Assembly (NCBI RefSeq): GCF_010470675.1
Contig: NZ_VOIQ01000005.1
Span: 219,255-283,254 of the forward strand
Origin: Desulfovibrio sp. JC010
GTDB taxonomy: Bacteria > Desulfobacterota > Desulfovibrionia > Desulfovibrionales > Desulfovibrionaceae
Length of the DNA stretch: 64,000 nt
Reading direction: 5' to 3'
Positions 51,767-63,426 of this stretch are shown one piece after another. Position 1 is the first letter of the stretch, and every line of letters begins with the position of its first letter. A program made the translations under genes and the position numbers. The notes under the pieces are model-generated. The model worked only from the letters and a program-made list of their open reading frames with translations. It had not been told where the DNA came from and ran no database searches.

Positions 51767-53230
51767 CTAGAGTTTGACTTTGGGCAGCTCGGGGAGGTTC
51801 TTTTCGAGAACGTTGGCAGCCTGAAGCATGGTCTTTTCATCAAAGGCGGGTGCCATGAACTGGAGACCTACGGGCATGTTGGTTTTCTTGCCAAGTGCTA
51901 CGGGCAGGGACATGCCGGGCATTCCCACTAAGTTCAGTGAAATGGTGAAGATATCCTGCAGGTACATCTGCAGGGGATCGGAAGTCAGGTCGCCTACAGG
52001 GAAGGCTGTGGTGGGGCATACCGGGCCGGCGATGAGGTCGCAGGACTCGAATGCCTTGTTGAAGTCTTCGCGCAGCAGGCGGCGGATCTGGGCGGCCTTG
52101 CGGTAGTATGCATCGTAGTAACCTGCGGAAAGAACGTAGGTCCCAATTATGATTCTGCGCTGGACCTCGTCACCGAAAGCTTCGGTGCGGGATTTGGTGT
52201 AAAGCTCGGCCAGTTCCTTGGGGTCCTTGGTGCGGTGACCGTAGCGGACGCCGTCGAAGCGGGACAGGTTGGAGCTCGCTTCAGCCATTGCGATGATATA
52301 GTAGGTCGCGATGGCGTATTCGGTCATGGAAAGTTTTACGGGAACGGTCTTGGCACCCAGTTCTTCGGCCTTGGCGATTGCGGCGCGGCAGGCTTCGCTG
52401 ACTTCCTCGGAAAGACCTTCGCCCCAGTATTCTTCGGGCAGGCCGATGGTCAGGCCGGAAAGGTCCTTGCGTTCTTCAAGGGCGGCTACGAAATCTTCCA
52501 TGGGCTTATCAGCGGATGTGGAATCGCGCTGGTCGTGACCGCCGATTACGTTGAGCACTCTTGCGGCATCTTCTACGGTTCTGGTCATGGGACCGATCTG
52601 GTCGAGGGAGGAGCCGTAGGCGATGAGGCCGTAACGGGATACGCGGCCGTATGTGGGCTTAACGCCGACACAGCCGCAGAAAGATGCGGGAAGACGGATG
52701 GAACCACCGGTATCGGTGCCGAGAGCGGCGTAGCACTGTCCGGCTGCGATGGTTGCGCCGGAACCGCCGGAAGAACCGCCGGGTACGCGGCTGGGGTCCC
52801 AGGGGTTGGTGGTGGTCTGGTAGGCGGAGTTCTCAGTGGTGGAACCCATGGCGAATTCGTCCATGTTGGCCTTACCTACGATGATGGCACCTGCTTCCTT
52901 GAGCTTGGCTACCGCAGTGGAATCGTAGAAGGGGGTGAAACCTTCGAGGATTTTGGAACCTGCGGTGGTGGGTACACCCTTGGTAGCCAGTGCGTCTTTT
53001 ACGACGACCGGAATACCCCAGAGCGGCTTGGATGCATCAGGGCCTGTGGCGTCCATTTCTTCGGCCTGCTTGAGGGCTTCCTCATTGCAGATGTGCAGCA
53101 GGGCCTTGGTTTCGGGTTCGCTTTTGGTGATCTGCTCAAGGCAGGCTTTGACAGCTTCAGTGGCAGTCACTTCCTTGGCCATAAGCATGGCGTGGATTTC
53201 AGTGAGTGATTTTTCTATGAGTGAGGACAT
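51767..53230 (-). CDS. gatA: Asp-tRNA(Asn)/Glu-tRNA(Gln) amidotransferase subunit A
   Basis: A 487-residue amidase subunit producing ammonia from glutamine for transamidation of misacylated tRNA. The Ser-cisSer-Lys triad is visible: catalytic Lys in [12 protein letters not shown] (about 77) and [16 protein letters not shown] (about 150-165), with [16 protein letters not shown]. It lies 27 bases after gatC. gatB is not in the window. Confidence 0.96.
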   Translation of the reverse strand: MSSLIEKSLTEIHAMLMAKEVTATEAVKACLEQITKSEPETKALLHICNEEALKQAEEMDATGPDASKPLWGIPVVVKDALATKGVPTTAGSKILEGFTPFYDSTAVAKLKEAGAIIVGKANMDEFAMGSTTENSAYQTTTNPWDPSRVPGGSSGGSGATIAAGQCYAALGTDTGGSIRLPASFCGCVGVKPTYGRVSRYGLIAYGSSLDQIGPMTRTVEDAARVLNVIGGHDQRDSTSADKPMEDFVAALEERKDLSGLTIGLPEEYWGEGLSEEVSEACRAAIAKAEELGAKTVPVKLSMTEYAIATYYIIAMAEASSNLSRFDGVRYGHRTKDPKELAELYTKSRTEAFGDEVQRRIIIGTYVLSAGYYDAYYRKAAQIRRLLREDFNKAFESCDLIAGPVCPTTAFPVGDLTSDPLQMYLQDIFTISLNLVGMPGMSLPVALGKKTNMPVGLQFMAPAFDEKTMLQAANVLEKNLPELPKVKL

Positions 53231-53257
53231 TTTATATCTCTGTGTATTAGCTTGAAT

Positions 53258-53551
53258 TTATACGATGCGGGGAACAACAAAGTACTTGCCGTCAGTATCC
53301 GGCGCATTGGAAAGAACTTCATCTCTGGTGTGCTCTTTCCTGACCTCATCCTTGCGCAGTCTGGTGGTGTGTTCCACCGGGCTGAACAGAGGTTCTACTT
53401 CGCTTGTGTCGATTTCGTTCAACTTGTCCATGTATGAGAGGATGTTATTGAGCTGTCCTGCAAATAATTCAGTTTTTTCTTCTGAAAGATCGAGTCTTGC
53501 AAGGCGTGCCACACGGGCTACTTCCTCTAAATTGAGTTTCTCATCACTCAT
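53258..53551 (-). CDS. gatC: Asp-tRNA(Asn)/Glu-tRNA(Gln) amidotransferase subunit C
   Basis: A 97-residue subunit that wraps and stabilises GatA. VARVARLARLDLSEEKTELF at the start and VEPLFSPVEHTTRLRKDEV are family markers. GGAG lies just upstream of ATG 53551. It is first in the gatCA pair. Confidence 0.94.
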   Translation of the reverse strand: MSDEKLNLEEVARVARLARLDLSEEKTELFAGQLNNILSYMDKLNEIDTSEVEPLFSPVEHTTRLRKDEVRKEHTRDEVLSNAPDTDGKYFVVPRIV

Positions 53552-53570
53552 TATTATCTCCTTATTTTTG

Positions 53571-53620
53571 TCTCCGGCGGCCAGAGGGGAAAAACTTTTT
53601 ATCGGGGTTTCGCCGCTGGA
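53571..53620 (-). repeat. Degenerate intergenic repeat copy R15
   Basis: TCTCCGGCGGCC, GAGGGGAAAAACTTTTT and GGTTTCGCCGC remain: both ends are present but the hairpin core is lost. The GCC end lies 20 bases from the gatC start codon. It forms an inverted pair with R16. Confidence 0.65.
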
Positions 53621-53695
53621 GACTGAATATTTACTTTTGATTTAATCCATTAGCCCCACGCCTGATTGTGCTGGCTAGGGGTGTAGATATTACAT

Positions 53696-53782
53696 TCGGC
53701 GAAGCCCTATTAAAAGTTTTTGGGATTCTTAAACCCTTTTTACAAAAAGGGTTTAAGGCTCCCGGCAGGGCCGCCGGAGGCA
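53696..53782 (+). repeat. Intergenic repeat copy R16 (core class A)
   Basis: TTCGGCGAAGCCCTATTAAA, AGTTTTTGGGATTC, hairpin TTAAACCCTTTTT/AAAAAGGGTTTAA, CCCGGCAGGGCCGCCGGAGGC. The right end is 3 bases from the stop of the LpoA-like gene. Confidence 0.92.
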
Positions 53783-53784
53783 AT

Positions 53785-55845
53785 CTATTGTTCAGTATTT
53801 TTCAAAGCAGCTTCTTCCTGCTTGGCTTCCAGTTCGGCCTGCTTTTCTTCCCAAGCGGTAACGCGTGCTTCGCGTCTGGCCTTGGCCTTGGCGAGAGTTG
53901 AGCTGACCAGTGCAGCATCAATGCGGGTTTTGCCGTTCTGCTCGGGACGGAACAGGTAGAGCTTCTGGCTGGCCTTGCCCTGTGCATCCCAGCTGATGGG
54001 TGCGAGGCTGAAATCCATATGCTGCGCTTCGTTTATGCGTGCGTTTACGGTTTCGGCGGTCCAGCCTTCATTGAAGGTTCCGAGCTTGCCTGCGAATTTA
54101 ATGAAGTCGTAACCCAGCGCAACCCAGAAATCAGGTGTGCCAAGACCTTCACGGTTCATTACTTCTTTGAGACGTCCGGCACCGTCACTGGCTGACCACC
54201 ATGCTCCGGGGGCAACGGTAAGGCGTAGGTTGCGTGCTTCCACGTCGCGGGCGGAGTTCAGGGCCTGACTCCAGAGTTCGGGACCGAGGAAAACAAGGGT
54301 GTCCGCTTCATGGAAAAAGAAGTGCGGAATCATCAGCTGTGCCTGATGCCATGTGTCCGGGATGAAGACCGCGCCGAAATCTGTTTCCGGTAGGGGGGCG
54401 TCCTCGCCCAGTCCTTCTGCTTCGTTCTGGGCCTGCTTCTGGTCCGCACGGACCAGCTTTCCGACCACCTTGCCCCATTTGGGAAAATCGCGGGGTGGAT
54501 ATGATTCCATGCCGGTTATTTTTGCACCGCGCATGGCAGCCATATTAAAGAACTTTTTGGACATCTGACGACCGAATTTTTCCTGCGGATAAAGCACGGC
54601 CAGTCTGGTGATGCCCAGATCGTTTACAGCAAGATCAAGGGTGGAGCGGATCTGGTCTTCGGGGCTGGAGAAAAATCTCCATGCCTGTTTTCCTTCTTCA
54701 AGGTTGCCGGGCTTGGCAAGGAAGGAGAAGGTGACCTTGTCCGCATATGTTTCGGCCTGTTCCAGCTGCTTGAAAGCTTTTACGCTGATAGGGCCTCCGA
54801 TGGTGGTGTACCACGGGGGCAGGTTCTGGAGTCGTTCCAGCCAGTCCGGGGATTCGGTGTTGATGACCTGCACGTCCACGTCGAGACCTGCTTTGGTCAT
54901 TTCCCACTGGGCCGCGCCCGCACCGCGAACGATTTTCCAGCCGTATTCCTGAAAGCGTCCTGAGATGGGCAGCACGAGGGCGATGCCTACGCGCGGGATG
55001 CCGTATTCACCTTCAAGTCTGCTCAGGATTTCGCTGAAATATGTTTTGTCCGCGATCTGGCCGTTCTGGATGATCCCGGCCATGGTGCGCCATGACATGG
55101 GCCAGTATTCGGTATCTTCGGACTGACGGACCGCTTTTTCGAAAACAAGCAGTTCGTAAGGAAATTTAAGGTTCGCGCCGCTGGGAACTAGTTCGGCCAT
55201 GGCTTCGATTTCAGCCTTGCTCTTGTCTGCAAGGCCTTTCATGAACCATAGTTCCAGTCCCTGTTTGTTGGCGTCTTCCGGGGCGATTGCATAGAGCCGC
55301 GCCAGAGCGGTAAGCGAAGCAGAGTCCTGCTCCATACCGGAAAGATTTTTACCGGCTGTGGAGCGGATTTCCCATGACAGGAACGGATCTTCCATGGTCT
55401 GGGAGAGATGGGTTCTCAGCTTGGGGAAGTCTTTGATGGCAGTGAGGGTCTCGAAATAATATTCCTGCCAGACCGGGGAGCTTATCGCGTCTTCAGAGAG
55501 CTTCTGCCACTGCTCAAGGCGTGCTTCTGCCTCGTGATAATGTCCGGACTTGAAGGAACTGACTGCCAGTCTTTCCGTGGCCGGAAGGATTACCCGTTCC
55601 GGGATGTCGGTGCGTTCCAGCAGTCTGGTGTAGTACAGCTCACTGGTGATGTAGTCCCGTGTCCGCCAAGCCTTATCGGCTTCGCTGACAAGAGCCTGCG
55701 TGGTCATCATTTCAGTGGAGACGGTCGGCATTTTGACCGGCTGTTTCTGGAGCGAAATACAGCCTGATGCGGCAAATACAAAAGCAGCCAGCAGTATAAC
55801 TGCAAAAATATGATTTGAAAGGCGTGAAGCCTTTTCTTTACTCAT
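53785..55845 (-). CDS. LpoA-like lipoprotein (penicillin-binding protein activator family)
   Basis: A 686-residue lipoprotein: signal LLAAFVFAASGC with lipid-bearing C29, a TPR-like helical N-terminal region (about 60-250), then a periplasmic-binding-protein-like domain from about 300 (GIPRVGIALVLPISGRFQEY). This layout matches LpoA, which activates a class A penicillin-binding protein from the outer membrane. I start at ATG 55845 because of the signal peptide; an in-frame ATG 55857 is also possible. The C-terminal tail is a charged helix. Confidence 0.8.
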   Translation of the reverse strand: MSKEKASRLSNHIFAVILLAAFVFAASGCISLQKQPVKMPTVSTEMMTTQALVSEADKAWRTRDYITSELYYTRLLERTDIPERVILPATERLAVSSFKSGHYHEAEARLEQWQKLSEDAISSPVWQEYYFETLTAIKDFPKLRTHLSQTMEDPFLSWEIRSTAGKNLSGMEQDSASLTALARLYAIAPEDANKQGLELWFMKGLADKSKAEIEAMAELVPSGANLKFPYELLVFEKAVRQSEDTEYWPMSWRTMAGIIQNGQIADKTYFSEILSRLEGEYGIPRVGIALVLPISGRFQEYGWKIVRGAGAAQWEMTKAGLDVDVQVINTESPDWLERLQNLPPWYTTIGGPISVKAFKQLEQAETYADKVTFSFLAKPGNLEEGKQAWRFFSSPEDQIRSTLDLAVNDLGITRLAVLYPQEKFGRQMSKKFFNMAAMRGAKITGMESYPPRDFPKWGKVVGKLVRADQKQAQNEAEGLGEDAPLPETDFGAVFIPDTWHQAQLMIPHFFFHEADTLVFLGPELWSQALNSARDVEARNLRLTVAPGAWWSASDGAGRLKEVMNREGLGTPDFWVALGYDFIKFAGKLGTFNEGWTAETVNARINEAQHMDFSLAPISWDAQGKASQKLYLFRPEQNGKTRIDAALVSSTLAKAKARREARVTAWEEKQAELEAKQEEAALKNTEQ

Positions 55846-55926
55846 GAAATTTCCCATGCAAAGTTTGTGGCTTATGAAAGTAAATTCGTCAAGTTTAATG
55901 CCTATCAGACGAAAGAATCTCACGAA

Positions 55927-55999
55927 GAGGCGAAGCCATAATAAAAGGTTTTGGGATTCTTAAACCCTTTTGCAAAAGGGTTTAAGCCGCCGGAGGCAT
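55927..55999 (+). repeat. Intergenic repeat copy R17 (core class A)
   Basis: GAGGCGAAGCCATAATAAAA, GGTTTTGGGATTC, hairpin TTAAACCCTTTTGC/GCAAAAGGGTTTAA, GCCGCCGGAGGC. The right end abuts the dnaK terminator rather than the dnaK stop. Confidence 0.92.
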
Positions 56000-56003
56000 A
56001 AAA

Positions 56004-56040
56004 AAATCCGGCCTTCATTAATTAATGAAGGCCGGATCAA
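56004..56040 (-). terminator. Intrinsic terminator of dnaK
   Basis: A perfect palindrome, ATCCGGCCTTCATTAA and TTAATGAAGGCCGGAT, followed by seven T on the minus strand. Confidence 0.92.
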
Positions 56041-56080
56041 ATTATACTTTACTAATCAGCTATGCAAGTCTGCACGCAAA

Positions 56081-58003
<1,923 letters not shown>

Positions 58004-58091
58004 ATATAAATTCCTCCAGATGTATTTTCAAATTTACTGCATTATGATTTAAGGCCTGATTTCAGCTTGTAAAGAGGTCAGGCTATAAAAA

Positions 58092-58670
58092 TCAGGATAA
58101 TTTATTGACCATTACTTTTGCCGGGCGGATAACGCGTCCTTTGAGGACGTAGCCGCACTGCATGATCTGGGCGATGCTTTCAGCGGGAAGATCCGCATCC
58201 TGTGCCATGCCCATGGCTTCGTGAAAATTGGGGTCGAACTCTTCGCCGACTTTGCCCACAGCTTCAAGGCCGTGCTTGGCGAGGGTTTCCAGAAACATTT
58301 TTCTGGTCATATCCACACCGATAACGAAATCTTTGCAAGCGTCAAGATTCTGGGCGTGGTTAAGGGCGAGGTCGAGGTTGTCCAGCACGGGCAGCAGATC
58401 GGAAAGGATGGAGTCCGCCGCGAACTTTTTCAGTTCATCAGTCTCGCGGGCGAGTCTCTTTTTAATATTTTCCGTTTCAGCCAGTGCACGGAGACGCTCT
58501 TCCTTGGCTTCTCCCATCACATCGCATGCGGGACAGACGTGTTCCCGGCAGAGGGCTTTGAGTTCGTCTTCGCTTAAAGTCACTTCATTCTCAGTTTCCG
58601 CAGTTTCTTCAGTTTCAGTCGCCGCGGTTTCCTGTTCGTTCATTTCTTTATTATCTTCTTTTCCAGACAT
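58092..58670 (-). CDS. grpE: Nucleotide exchange factor GrpE with an N-terminal Cys motif
   Basis: A 192-residue GrpE: an acidic N-terminal tail (1-38), long coiled-coil helix (about 55-100, ENIKKRLARETDELKKFAAD), and the beta wing with EEFDPNFHEAMG and GYVLKGRVIRPAKVMV. At 41-49 it has C41-x4-C46-x2-C49 (CREHVCPACD), not found in E. coli GrpE; it could bind a metal or sense redox state. It is the first gene of grpE-dnaK; no dnaJ or hrcA is present, and I found no clear CIRCE element upstream. Confidence 0.94.
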   Translation of the reverse strand: MSGKEDNKEMNEQETAATETEETAETENEVTLSEDELKALCREHVCPACDVMGEAKEERLRALAETENIKKRLARETDELKKFAADSILSDLLPVLDNLDLALNHAQNLDACKDFVIGVDMTRKMFLETLAKHGLEAVGKVGEEFDPNFHEAMGMAQDADLPAESIAQIMQCGYVLKGRVIRPAKVMVNKLS

Positions 58671-58813
58671 GGACTCTCCGGTGTCATGAATTAGCGGCCT
58701 GAGAACCTTGAAAAAGGACAGTCAGACCGCGTAATTAGACAAATAAGCATCCCGATAATGTTGTCAACATGTGAAACGGGATCAAATGGGACTTTTTTTC
58801 AATTTAAGATGAT

Positions 58814-60025
58814 TTAATCGATTTTAAACCGTCCGTTCTCGTAAATAGTCACTTTTTCACCCCCGGCAAGATTTGCGGTGACAATTTTTTCTTCAGTATT
58901 TACGAGGTCCCAATGGATGGATGACGTGTTGAATCCAAGTGAGTCCATCATCATTTTATCCAGAATTTCCGGCGGCCCGGCAAATGTTTCGCTTAAAGAC
59001 TGGCCAAGCGCGATATGACAGCTGCCGTGCTCGCCACCGAAATTTTCATCAAGGATGGTCTGGGCCATGAAATGATCCACCCGTGAAATGGAAGCATCGG
59101 TCAGCGCGAATTCACCCACCCGGCGCGCGCCGCCGTCTGCCCGGAGCTGGTCGAGCAGGAATTTTTCTCCGCCCATGGCTTTCACGCGCATGGCGATGCC
59201 GTCCATAAATTCCATCTGCACCCCGTAGGTGGCTTTATCCATATATAATGAAGGCAGGTCAGCGAAGTAGATTCCGTTAACCGTACGGCAGTCCGGGGAG
59301 ATGAAGATTTCATAGCCGGGGATGTTTTCACCTGCTGCCGCGCACCACTTTCGGTTCTCACCCGGCGAAAAAAAGAGGTCGCAAAGCTCGGATTGCATGC
59401 GGATGGTCTTGATATCAAGCGAGGTCAGCCAGCGGGCAATCTCATTGGTGCGTTCGGAGATTTTCTGCCATTCGCGGGCCGGGTCGGGCATATTCAGATA
59501 GCAGGCCCGCATGAGCCGGGTGGTGTAATCCTCAAGGGAAAGTCCGGACTTGTCGGCCAGGGCCTGCGTGGGGTAGGCGCACTCGGTCCAGGCCAGCTTG
59601 CCGTGCAGCTTGCGTTTTTCAATGGCTTGTTTGAAGGGGCGGGTGCCGTTGCGGTTTTCCATGATTGCGCGCGGGTCCACTTCGGTCATGGCTTCCACTT
59701 CTTCTGGGGCATGGATGCGAATCACCCCGGCGGCTTCGCCGTAGAGTTCTTCTTTTCCCGGAGGATGGAAGGTCAGCTGTCCGTAACTGGAATTGATGTA
59801 CAGTTCCGCCTTCATGGCCGGAGTTAAAGCGGTTTCCATGACCGGATGTAGGTGCTTTTCTATAAGCAGTCCGAAGAGTGCTTCCGCCAGCGGAGTGGCA
59901 AGGTAATCATATTTAATGATGATGATATTTTTGTTTTTCAGCCCGTCAGCCTTCTGGCTGCCGATAGCCCAGAGCAGGACTTTGGCGTATTGGCGCAGGT
60001 CTTCGTAGGAAATTAAGTTATTCAT
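58814..60025 (-). CDS. M29 family aminopeptidase
   Basis: A 403-residue metallo-aminopeptidase of the AmpS/thermophilic aminopeptidase family. Metal-binding residues: the glutamate in RRVGEFALTD, the glutamate and histidine in TILDENFGGEHGSCHIALG, and IHWDLV near the C-terminus. The start is ATG 60025. No linked peptidase genes. Confidence 0.9.
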   Translation of the reverse strand: MNNLISYEDLRQYAKVLLWAIGSQKADGLKNKNIIIIKYDYLATPLAEALFGLLIEKHLHPVMETALTPAMKAELYINSSYGQLTFHPPGKEELYGEAAGVIRIHAPEEVEAMTEVDPRAIMENRNGTRPFKQAIEKRKLHGKLAWTECAYPTQALADKSGLSLEDYTTRLMRACYLNMPDPAREWQKISERTNEIARWLTSLDIKTIRMQSELCDLFFSPGENRKWCAAAGENIPGYEIFISPDCRTVNGIYFADLPSLYMDKATYGVQMEFMDGIAMRVKAMGGEKFLLDQLRADGGARRVGEFALTDASISRVDHFMAQTILDENFGGEHGSCHIALGQSLSETFAGPPEILDKMMMDSLGFNTSSIHWDLVNTEEKIVTANLAGGEKVTIYENGRFKID

Positions 60026-60263
60026 ATAAAATACTGATTGTTTAGAATGCTGGTTGCTGAAAAGACAGTAATGCTTCCGCTTAATCTAATCTACAATAAA
60101 AATAAATATACCAGCTTGAAGTCGGAAGATATATGTCTGGTCAGTGTGATATTCATTGTGCTTAAAATTATATGTTAAATTACCGTGTCTGAGATTGACT
60201 TTCAATCATGGGCATGGCTAAGTAGCAGATTCGAATTGCGGCTGGGATAGACTGGCTGTTGTT
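60026..60263. other. Intergenic region between the aminopeptidase gene and feoA
   Basis: AT-rich, no gene seen. It must contain the divergent promoters of the two genes; TTGACT at about 60196 is a possible -35 for feoA, but no clear -10 at the right distance was found. Confidence 0.35.
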
Positions 60264-60282
60264 GAAAATGCTATTCATAATC
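60264..60282 (+). promoter_or_regulatory. Candidate Fur box upstream of feoAB
   Basis: GAAAATGCTATTCATAATC fits the 19-base Fur consensus GATAATGATAATCATTATC at 14 of 19 positions, 31 bases before the feoA start. Iron-dependent repression of feoAB is expected from family knowledge. Confidence 0.45.
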
Positions 60283-60313
60283 AAATTAAAAGATATATGG
60301 TGTAAGGGGAGTT

Positions 60314-60547
60314 ATGTCTGTATCACTCAGAACAATGAAAAAGGACCAGAAAGGTGTAGTTGTTTCGGTTAACGCCAGCGGTGAATTGGGGCGTCGTATC
60401 CGGGACATGGGGCTTGTACCCGGCACTGAATTCATGGTTGTGGGCCGTGCGCCTCTGGAAGATCCTGTTGCACTGCGCATGAAGGGCTTTACCCTGACCC
60501 TGCGCAACAACGAAGCTGATTTTATCGTGGTCGCTCCGGAGGATTAA
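60314..60547 (+). CDS. feoA: Ferrous iron transport protein A
   Basis: A 77-residue SH3-like cytoplasmic protein with GELGRRIRDMGLVPGTEFMV and a C-terminal LRNNEADFIVV typical of FeoA. GGGGAG lies 6 bases before the ATG. It lies 3 bases before feoB and assists Fe2+ import. Confidence 0.92.
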   Translation: MSVSLRTMKKDQKGVVVSVNASGELGRRIRDMGLVPGTEFMVVGRAPLEDPVALRMKGFTLTLRNNEADFIVVAPED

Positions 60548-60550
60548 GCT

Positions 60551-62734
60551 ATGGGCAAGGAATATTTTGTAGCGGTTTCCGGTCAGCCCAACTGCGGCAA
60601 GTCCACCATGTTCAATGCCCTTACAGGGTCAACAGCGCGGGTGGGCAACTACCCGGGCATCACTGTGGACCGTACTGAGGGACGCTACTGCACCCCTGAT
60701 TTTTGCGCCAATCTCGTCGATCTGCCCGGCACATATTCCCTTACTTCCTATTCCATGGAAGAGGTCGTCGCCCGCAATGTGATTGTCGATGAAAAGCCCG
60801 ATGTGGTTATCAATATGCTCGATGCCACTTCTCTTGAGCGTTCCCTGTATCTTGCCGTGCAGTTTATGGAGATTGGTGTTCCGGTCGTCCTCGGCCTGAA
60901 CATGATGGACGAGGTGCGTAAGAAGGGCATCCGCATCGATTCCAAAAAACTTTCCGAGCTTATGGGTGTTCCGGTTGTGGAATGCATAGCCCGTCGCGGT
61001 GTGGGCAAGGAAGAACTCATGGAATCCGTGCAGCAGGTTGTTGAAGCAACCGAAGGCGAATGGAATCCGGTAAATATTTCATATGGTCACGACCTTGATC
61101 CGGTTATTGAAGAGATGACCGTGCTCATCAAGGAAAACGAATTCATGACTGATCGTTACGATCCGCACTGGCTGGCGGTGAAGTATCTGGAAGAAGATGA
61201 GATAGTCATGAAAAACGGCCAAAAAGCCGATCCGCAAATGGCTGTGCAGATGGAAGAAAAAGTGCAGACTGTTTCCGCGCACATCCAGAAGACACTGAAT
61301 ACCTACCCTGAAGCAGTGCTGGCTGATTATCGTTACGGCTTTATTAATTCCATCCTCAAACAGGGCGTCATCAGCCGTGAGGACAATCTGCGCTTTGATG
61401 CTTCAGACAAGATTGATCTTGTGCTGACTCACAAATTTCTTGGTCCGGTGATCATGCTCTTGATCATGTATTCCATGTTTTACATCACATTCAATGTTGG
61501 GGCTATCCCGCAGGGCTGGGTGGAAGCAGGTTTTGCGTGGTTCTCCAATACAGTAGGCTCTTTGCTGCCGGACGGTTTGCTCCGGTCCATGGTCACATCA
61601 GGGGTAATTGACGGCGTAGGCGCGGTTATGGGCTTTACCCCGTTGATCCTGATTATGTTTGCCATGCTCGTTTTTCTGGAAGATCTCGGCTACATGGCCC
61701 GCGTTTCCTACATGGTCGACCGGGTGTTCCGTTCATTCGGCTTGCACGGCATGTCCATCATGCCTTTCATCATGTCCGGCGGTCTGCCCGGCGGCTGTGC
61801 TGTTCCCGGCGTTATGACCTGCCGTACCCTGCGCAGCCCCAAGGAGCGCATTGCCACCATCATCACCGCACCGTTTATGATCTGCGGAGCCAAGACCACT
61901 GCATATCTCATGCTTGTCCGCGCTTTTTATCCGGACAACGCCACTACGGTCATGTTCGGGTTGGTGCTCATCTCATGGCTGTTGGCCCTTTGTTTCGGGC
62001 GTCTGCTGCGTTGGACAGCCCTAAAAGGTGAGTCCACCCCGTTCGTTATGGAGTTGCCTCCGTACCGTATCCCGACCCTGCATGGTGTAGCCATCCACAC
62101 TTGGGACCGTGTCTGGGAATACGTGAAAAAGGCCGGGACTGTGATCCTCGCAATTTCTATCCTCATGTGGGCCTTGATGACCTTCCCGCAGCTCCCTGCC
62201 GAACGTGTAGCGGCTTTCGAAGCCCAGCGGGTGCAGGTGGCTGAGCAGAGTGTAGCTTGGTCCGGCACTGCTGAGGAAAAAGAAGCCAAAGTGAAGCAGG
62301 TCCTTGCTGAAATCAGTTACAATGAAGGTGAAGCCGCTCTCAAGCATTCTTATGCCGGACGCATGAGTGAAGCCATTTCCCCGGTAACTGATGTGGCCGG
62401 GTTCCCGTGGCAGGCCAATGTTGCTTTTATCGGCGCGTTCGCAGCCAAGGAAGTTTTTGTTTCCACCATGTCCACCGCCTATTCACTTGGCGAAGAGGAC
62501 CCGGAAGAAGCCCTGTCGCTCACTGAAAAGATCGCAGCCGACAAGGCCTGGACTACTCCGGTAATCTGGTCGGTGTTCATCTTCTTGATGGTATACGTGC
62601 CATGTATGGTTACCGTGGCGGTTATCGCTCGCGAGACCAACTGGAAGTGGGCTACTTTTTCAGTGTTCGGGTCGCTGACTTTCGGCTATTCGCTGTCTGT
62701 GATTATTTATCAGGTGGGTAGTTTGTTGATGTAA
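60551..62734 (+). CDS. feoB: Ferrous iron transport protein B
   Basis: A 727-residue Fe2+ transporter: N-terminal G domain (G1 GQPNCGKST at 11-19, G3 DLPGTYSL, G4 LNMMDEVRKKG), helical regulatory domain, then membrane permease with GMSIMPFIMSGGLPGGCAVPGV (two gate motifs with Cys) and GAFAAKEVFVSTM. The large loop near residues 555-600 is charged. Repeat R18 follows the stop. Confidence 0.97.
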   Translation: MGKEYFVAVSGQPNCGKSTMFNALTGSTARVGNYPGITVDRTEGRYCTPDFCANLVDLPGTYSLTSYSMEEVVARNVIVDEKPDVVINMLDATSLERSLYLAVQFMEIGVPVVLGLNMMDEVRKKGIRIDSKKLSELMGVPVVECIARRGVGKEELMESVQQVVEATEGEWNPVNISYGHDLDPVIEEMTVLIKENEFMTDRYDPHWLAVKYLEEDEIVMKNGQKADPQMAVQMEEKVQTVSAHIQKTLNTYPEAVLADYRYGFINSILKQGVISREDNLRFDASDKIDLVLTHKFLGPVIMLLIMYSMFYITFNVGAIPQGWVEAGFAWFSNTVGSLLPDGLLRSMVTSGVIDGVGAVMGFTPLILIMFAMLVFLEDLGYMARVSYMVDRVFRSFGLHGMSIMPFIMSGGLPGGCAVPGVMTCRTLRSPKERIATIITAPFMICGAKTTAYLMLVRAFYPDNATTVMFGLVLISWLLALCFGRLLRWTALKGESTPFVMELPPYRIPTLHGVAIHTWDRVWEYVKKAGTVILAISILMWALMTFPQLPAERVAAFEAQRVQVAEQSVAWSGTAEEKEAKVKQVLAEISYNEGEAALKHSYAGRMSEAISPVTDVAGFPWQANVAFIGAFAAKEVFVSTMSTAYSLGEEDPEEALSLTEKIAADKAWTTPVIWSVFIFLMVYVPCMVTVAVIARETNWKWATFSVFGSLTFGYSLSVIIYQVGSLLM

Positions 62735-62736
62735 TT

Positions 62737-62817
62737 GCCTTCGGCGACCCTGCCGGGGGCCTCAAACCCTTTGAAAAGGGTTTGAGGATCCCAAAACTTT
62801 TTAGTAAGCTTCGCTGT
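62737..62817 (-). repeat. Intergenic repeat copy R18 (core class A)
   Basis: GCCTTCGGCGACCC, TGCCGGGGG, hairpin CTCAAACCCTTT/AAAGGGTTTGAG (with compensating G-C pairs at the stem base), GATCCCAAAAC, TTTTTAGTAAGCTTCGC. The GCC end lies 3 bases after the feoB stop codon; a terminator follows. Confidence 0.92.
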
Positions 62818-62847
62818 ATAACTTCTTAGTTTATTACTAATAATCAC

Positions 62848-62883
62848 GACCGTAATATCTTTTGGTATTGCGGTCTTTTTTGG
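62848..62883 (+). terminator. Intrinsic terminator of feoAB
   Basis: GACCGTAATA and TATTGCGGTC arms, loop TCTTTTGG, then TTTTTTT. It lies beyond repeat R18. Confidence 0.85.
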
Positions 62884-63005
62884 GTCTGTTGCTAATAAGC
62901 ATTATGTTTGATAGTTATTTATAACAAGTCTAATCAAGGTGTTTTGGTGGGGTATAGGGGCGGTTCAGTTTAGCCGTATATAAATGTGGGGATTTGGAAA
63001 ATATT

Positions 63006-63389
63006 ATGAAAAAAATTGCGTTATTATTGAGTATGTTGCTCGTTACCATGTTTGCGACAGCCGCTTTTTGTGAAGATGGGAAATTGATCGTAAAGAACGC
63101 AGCTGAAATGCCGAGGGTCGTTAAAGTCAAGGCGTCTGTGCCTACTGGGTATATCGTAAAGAAATCAGATATTGTCGGTAGTGATAGTGAAGAAAGCTTT
63201 GAGATAACTCTGCAAAGAACTATTGACTATACCGAAACTTGGCATATTAAGATTATTGATGTCACAGGCATACCGATTTGTGATGGCTATTTACTTAGGG
63301 ATAAAAATGGTTTTAGAGTTAAAACTCCGGGGGCATATTTTACTTTCCAAGCATCAGGAAAAGATGGAGTGGTAACGATAACCAAGTAA
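63006..63389 (+). CDS. Small secreted protein of unknown function
   Basis: A 127-residue protein with a signal peptide of about 22 residues (MKKIALLLSMLLVTMFATAAFC). The mature part is rich in beta-type strands (KLIVKNAAEMPRVVKVKASV, TETWHIKIIDVTG) and has one more cysteine (PICDGYLL); no motif recognised. ATG 63006 is chosen because the signal peptide starts there; an in-frame start four codons earlier is possible. Confidence 0.7.
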   Translation: MKKIALLLSMLLVTMFATAAFCEDGKLIVKNAAEMPRVVKVKASVPTGYIVKKSDIVGSDSEESFEITLQRTIDYTETWHIKIIDVTGIPICDGYLLRDKNGFRVKTPGAYFTFQASGKDGVVTITK

Positions 63390-63426
63390 TATGTGGTAGT
63401 TACTTAAACAGGTTTATCAAAATAGC

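Noticed and set aside
52235..53209. 324-codon open frame antisense to gatA
   Set aside because: Gly-rich shadow of the amidase gene; gatA motifs are intact on the minus strand.
58671..58813. CIRCE or sigma-32 promoter upstream of grpE
   Set aside because: A TTGACA occurs on the minus strand, but no properly spaced -10, no CIRCE inverted repeat and no CCCCAT-type box was found.
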